This document shows, piece after piece, positions 63,891-64,000 of a stretch of 64,000 bases of DNA (positions are counted from its first letter, which is position 1; each line of letters starts with the position of its first letter). Origin of the DNA: Tranquillimonas rosea (lineage in GTDB: Bacteria > Pseudomonadota > Alphaproteobacteria > Rhodobacterales > Rhodobacteraceae); the NCBI RefSeq assembly GCF_900111315.1, contig NZ_FOGU01000004.1, positions 124,001 through 188,000 on the forward strand. The letters are read 5' to 3'. Below the pieces are notes generated by a model, which saw nothing but the letters and a program-made list of their open reading frames with translations, was not told where the DNA came from and made no database searches. A program made the position numbers and the translations under genes.

Positions 63891-64000
63891 ATGCCCGGCC
63901 TGATCGTCGCCGCGCCGGCCTCGGGCAGCGGCAAGACCACGGTGACGCTCGGCCTCCTGCGGGCTTTCCGCGACCGGGGCGTGACGGTGCGCGGGGCGAA
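63891..64000 (+). CDS. cobB: Cobyrinate/hydrogenobyrinate a,c-diamide synthase, N-terminal fragment
   Basis: Only the first 36 codons are inside the window. The N-terminus carries the P-loop APASGSGKTTVTLGLLRAF, which is the usual opening of CobB/CbiA glutamine amidotransferases that amidate corrin side chains. Its position after cobA fits. The rest of the gene runs off the right edge. Confidence 0.8.
   Translation, partial: MPGLIVAAPASGSGKTTVTLGLLRAFRDRGVTVRGA

Overview
The window is about 64 kb of high-GC, densely packed Gram-negative chromosome. The gene content points to an alphaproteobacterium of the Rhodobacteraceae (Roseobacter-type), though no genus can be named. Supporting signs are KDO biosynthesis (kdsA, kdsB), an HWE-type histidine kinase, a Fur/Mur regulator with the alphaproteobacterial cysteine-less motif, a CbiD/CobK corrin pathway, a RamA-like corrinoid activase beside a free-standing pterin methyltransferase, EcfG-type (GGAAC-N16/17-CGTT) promoters, and an intergenic repeat built around GGATATTT and CAGAAGAA. 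No rRNA, CRISPR array, insertion sequence or prophage was seen.

Layout. 1-2118: the end of a histidine kinase gene, then a visibly AT-richer patch carrying one HEPN-type gene. 2119-12443: a sugar/polyol uptake and oxidation locus (RbsB/C/A-type ABC transporter, two Gfo/Idh/MocA dehydrogenases, a GMC oxidoreductase) with an unusual regulator that fuses a winged-helix head to a solute-binding-protein body and is interrupted by an in-frame TGA. 12679-21151: a peptide/nickel-type ABC transporter, an alpha/beta hydrolase, an enolase-superfamily enzyme and a FadR-type GntR regulator. 21161-23041: an inositol-monophosphatase-family enzyme and a small stress-type membrane protein module. 23331-29116: a surface polysaccharide cluster with two different sulfotransferases, a flippase and two glycosyltransferases. 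29525-35435: an acetate-type sodium symporter (two subunits) followed by a cNMP/CBS/DUF294 protein, a small membrane protein and a membrane-anchored PAS-exonuclease. 35575-37692: kdsB, kdsA, ndk. 37825-45013: one-carbon and corrinoid genes (pterin methyltransferase, HAD phosphatase, MetF-like, a 104-residue companion, RamA-like activase) around ppx/gppA and rlmE. 45069-54340: tRNA-Gly(CCC), a YejA-like binding protein, an antiporter, DUF533, PhzF, Fur-family, DMT exporter, enolase, PRC-barrel and cupin genes. 54503-58982: pgi-pgl-zwf (entry to Entner-Doudoroff/pentose phosphate) and an HNH protein. 59187-64000: a VOC protein, then cobalamin genes (cbiD, cobK, cobA, cobB start), with cbiD and cobK overlapping a DNA glycosylase gene and an esterase gene.

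How it fits together. Much of the window is nutrient acquisition by a marine-type heterotroph: sugar/polyol, a peptide-like or sugar-acid-like solute, and acetate-type carboxylates. Each of these loci shows its own candidate operator: GTCC-N5-GGAC-like sites for the fusion regulator, ATCTGTATAACA for the GntR protein, and TTTGCGCAAA palindromes before the symporter. The other theme is B12: the window makes corrin precursors at its right end and encodes corrinoid-dependent methyl transfer with its repair factor in the middle, which fits the split methionine synthase known from this family. The least explained pieces are the symporter-DUF294-exonuclease set, the regulator with a solute-binding-protein body and its premature stop, and the lone HEPN gene.
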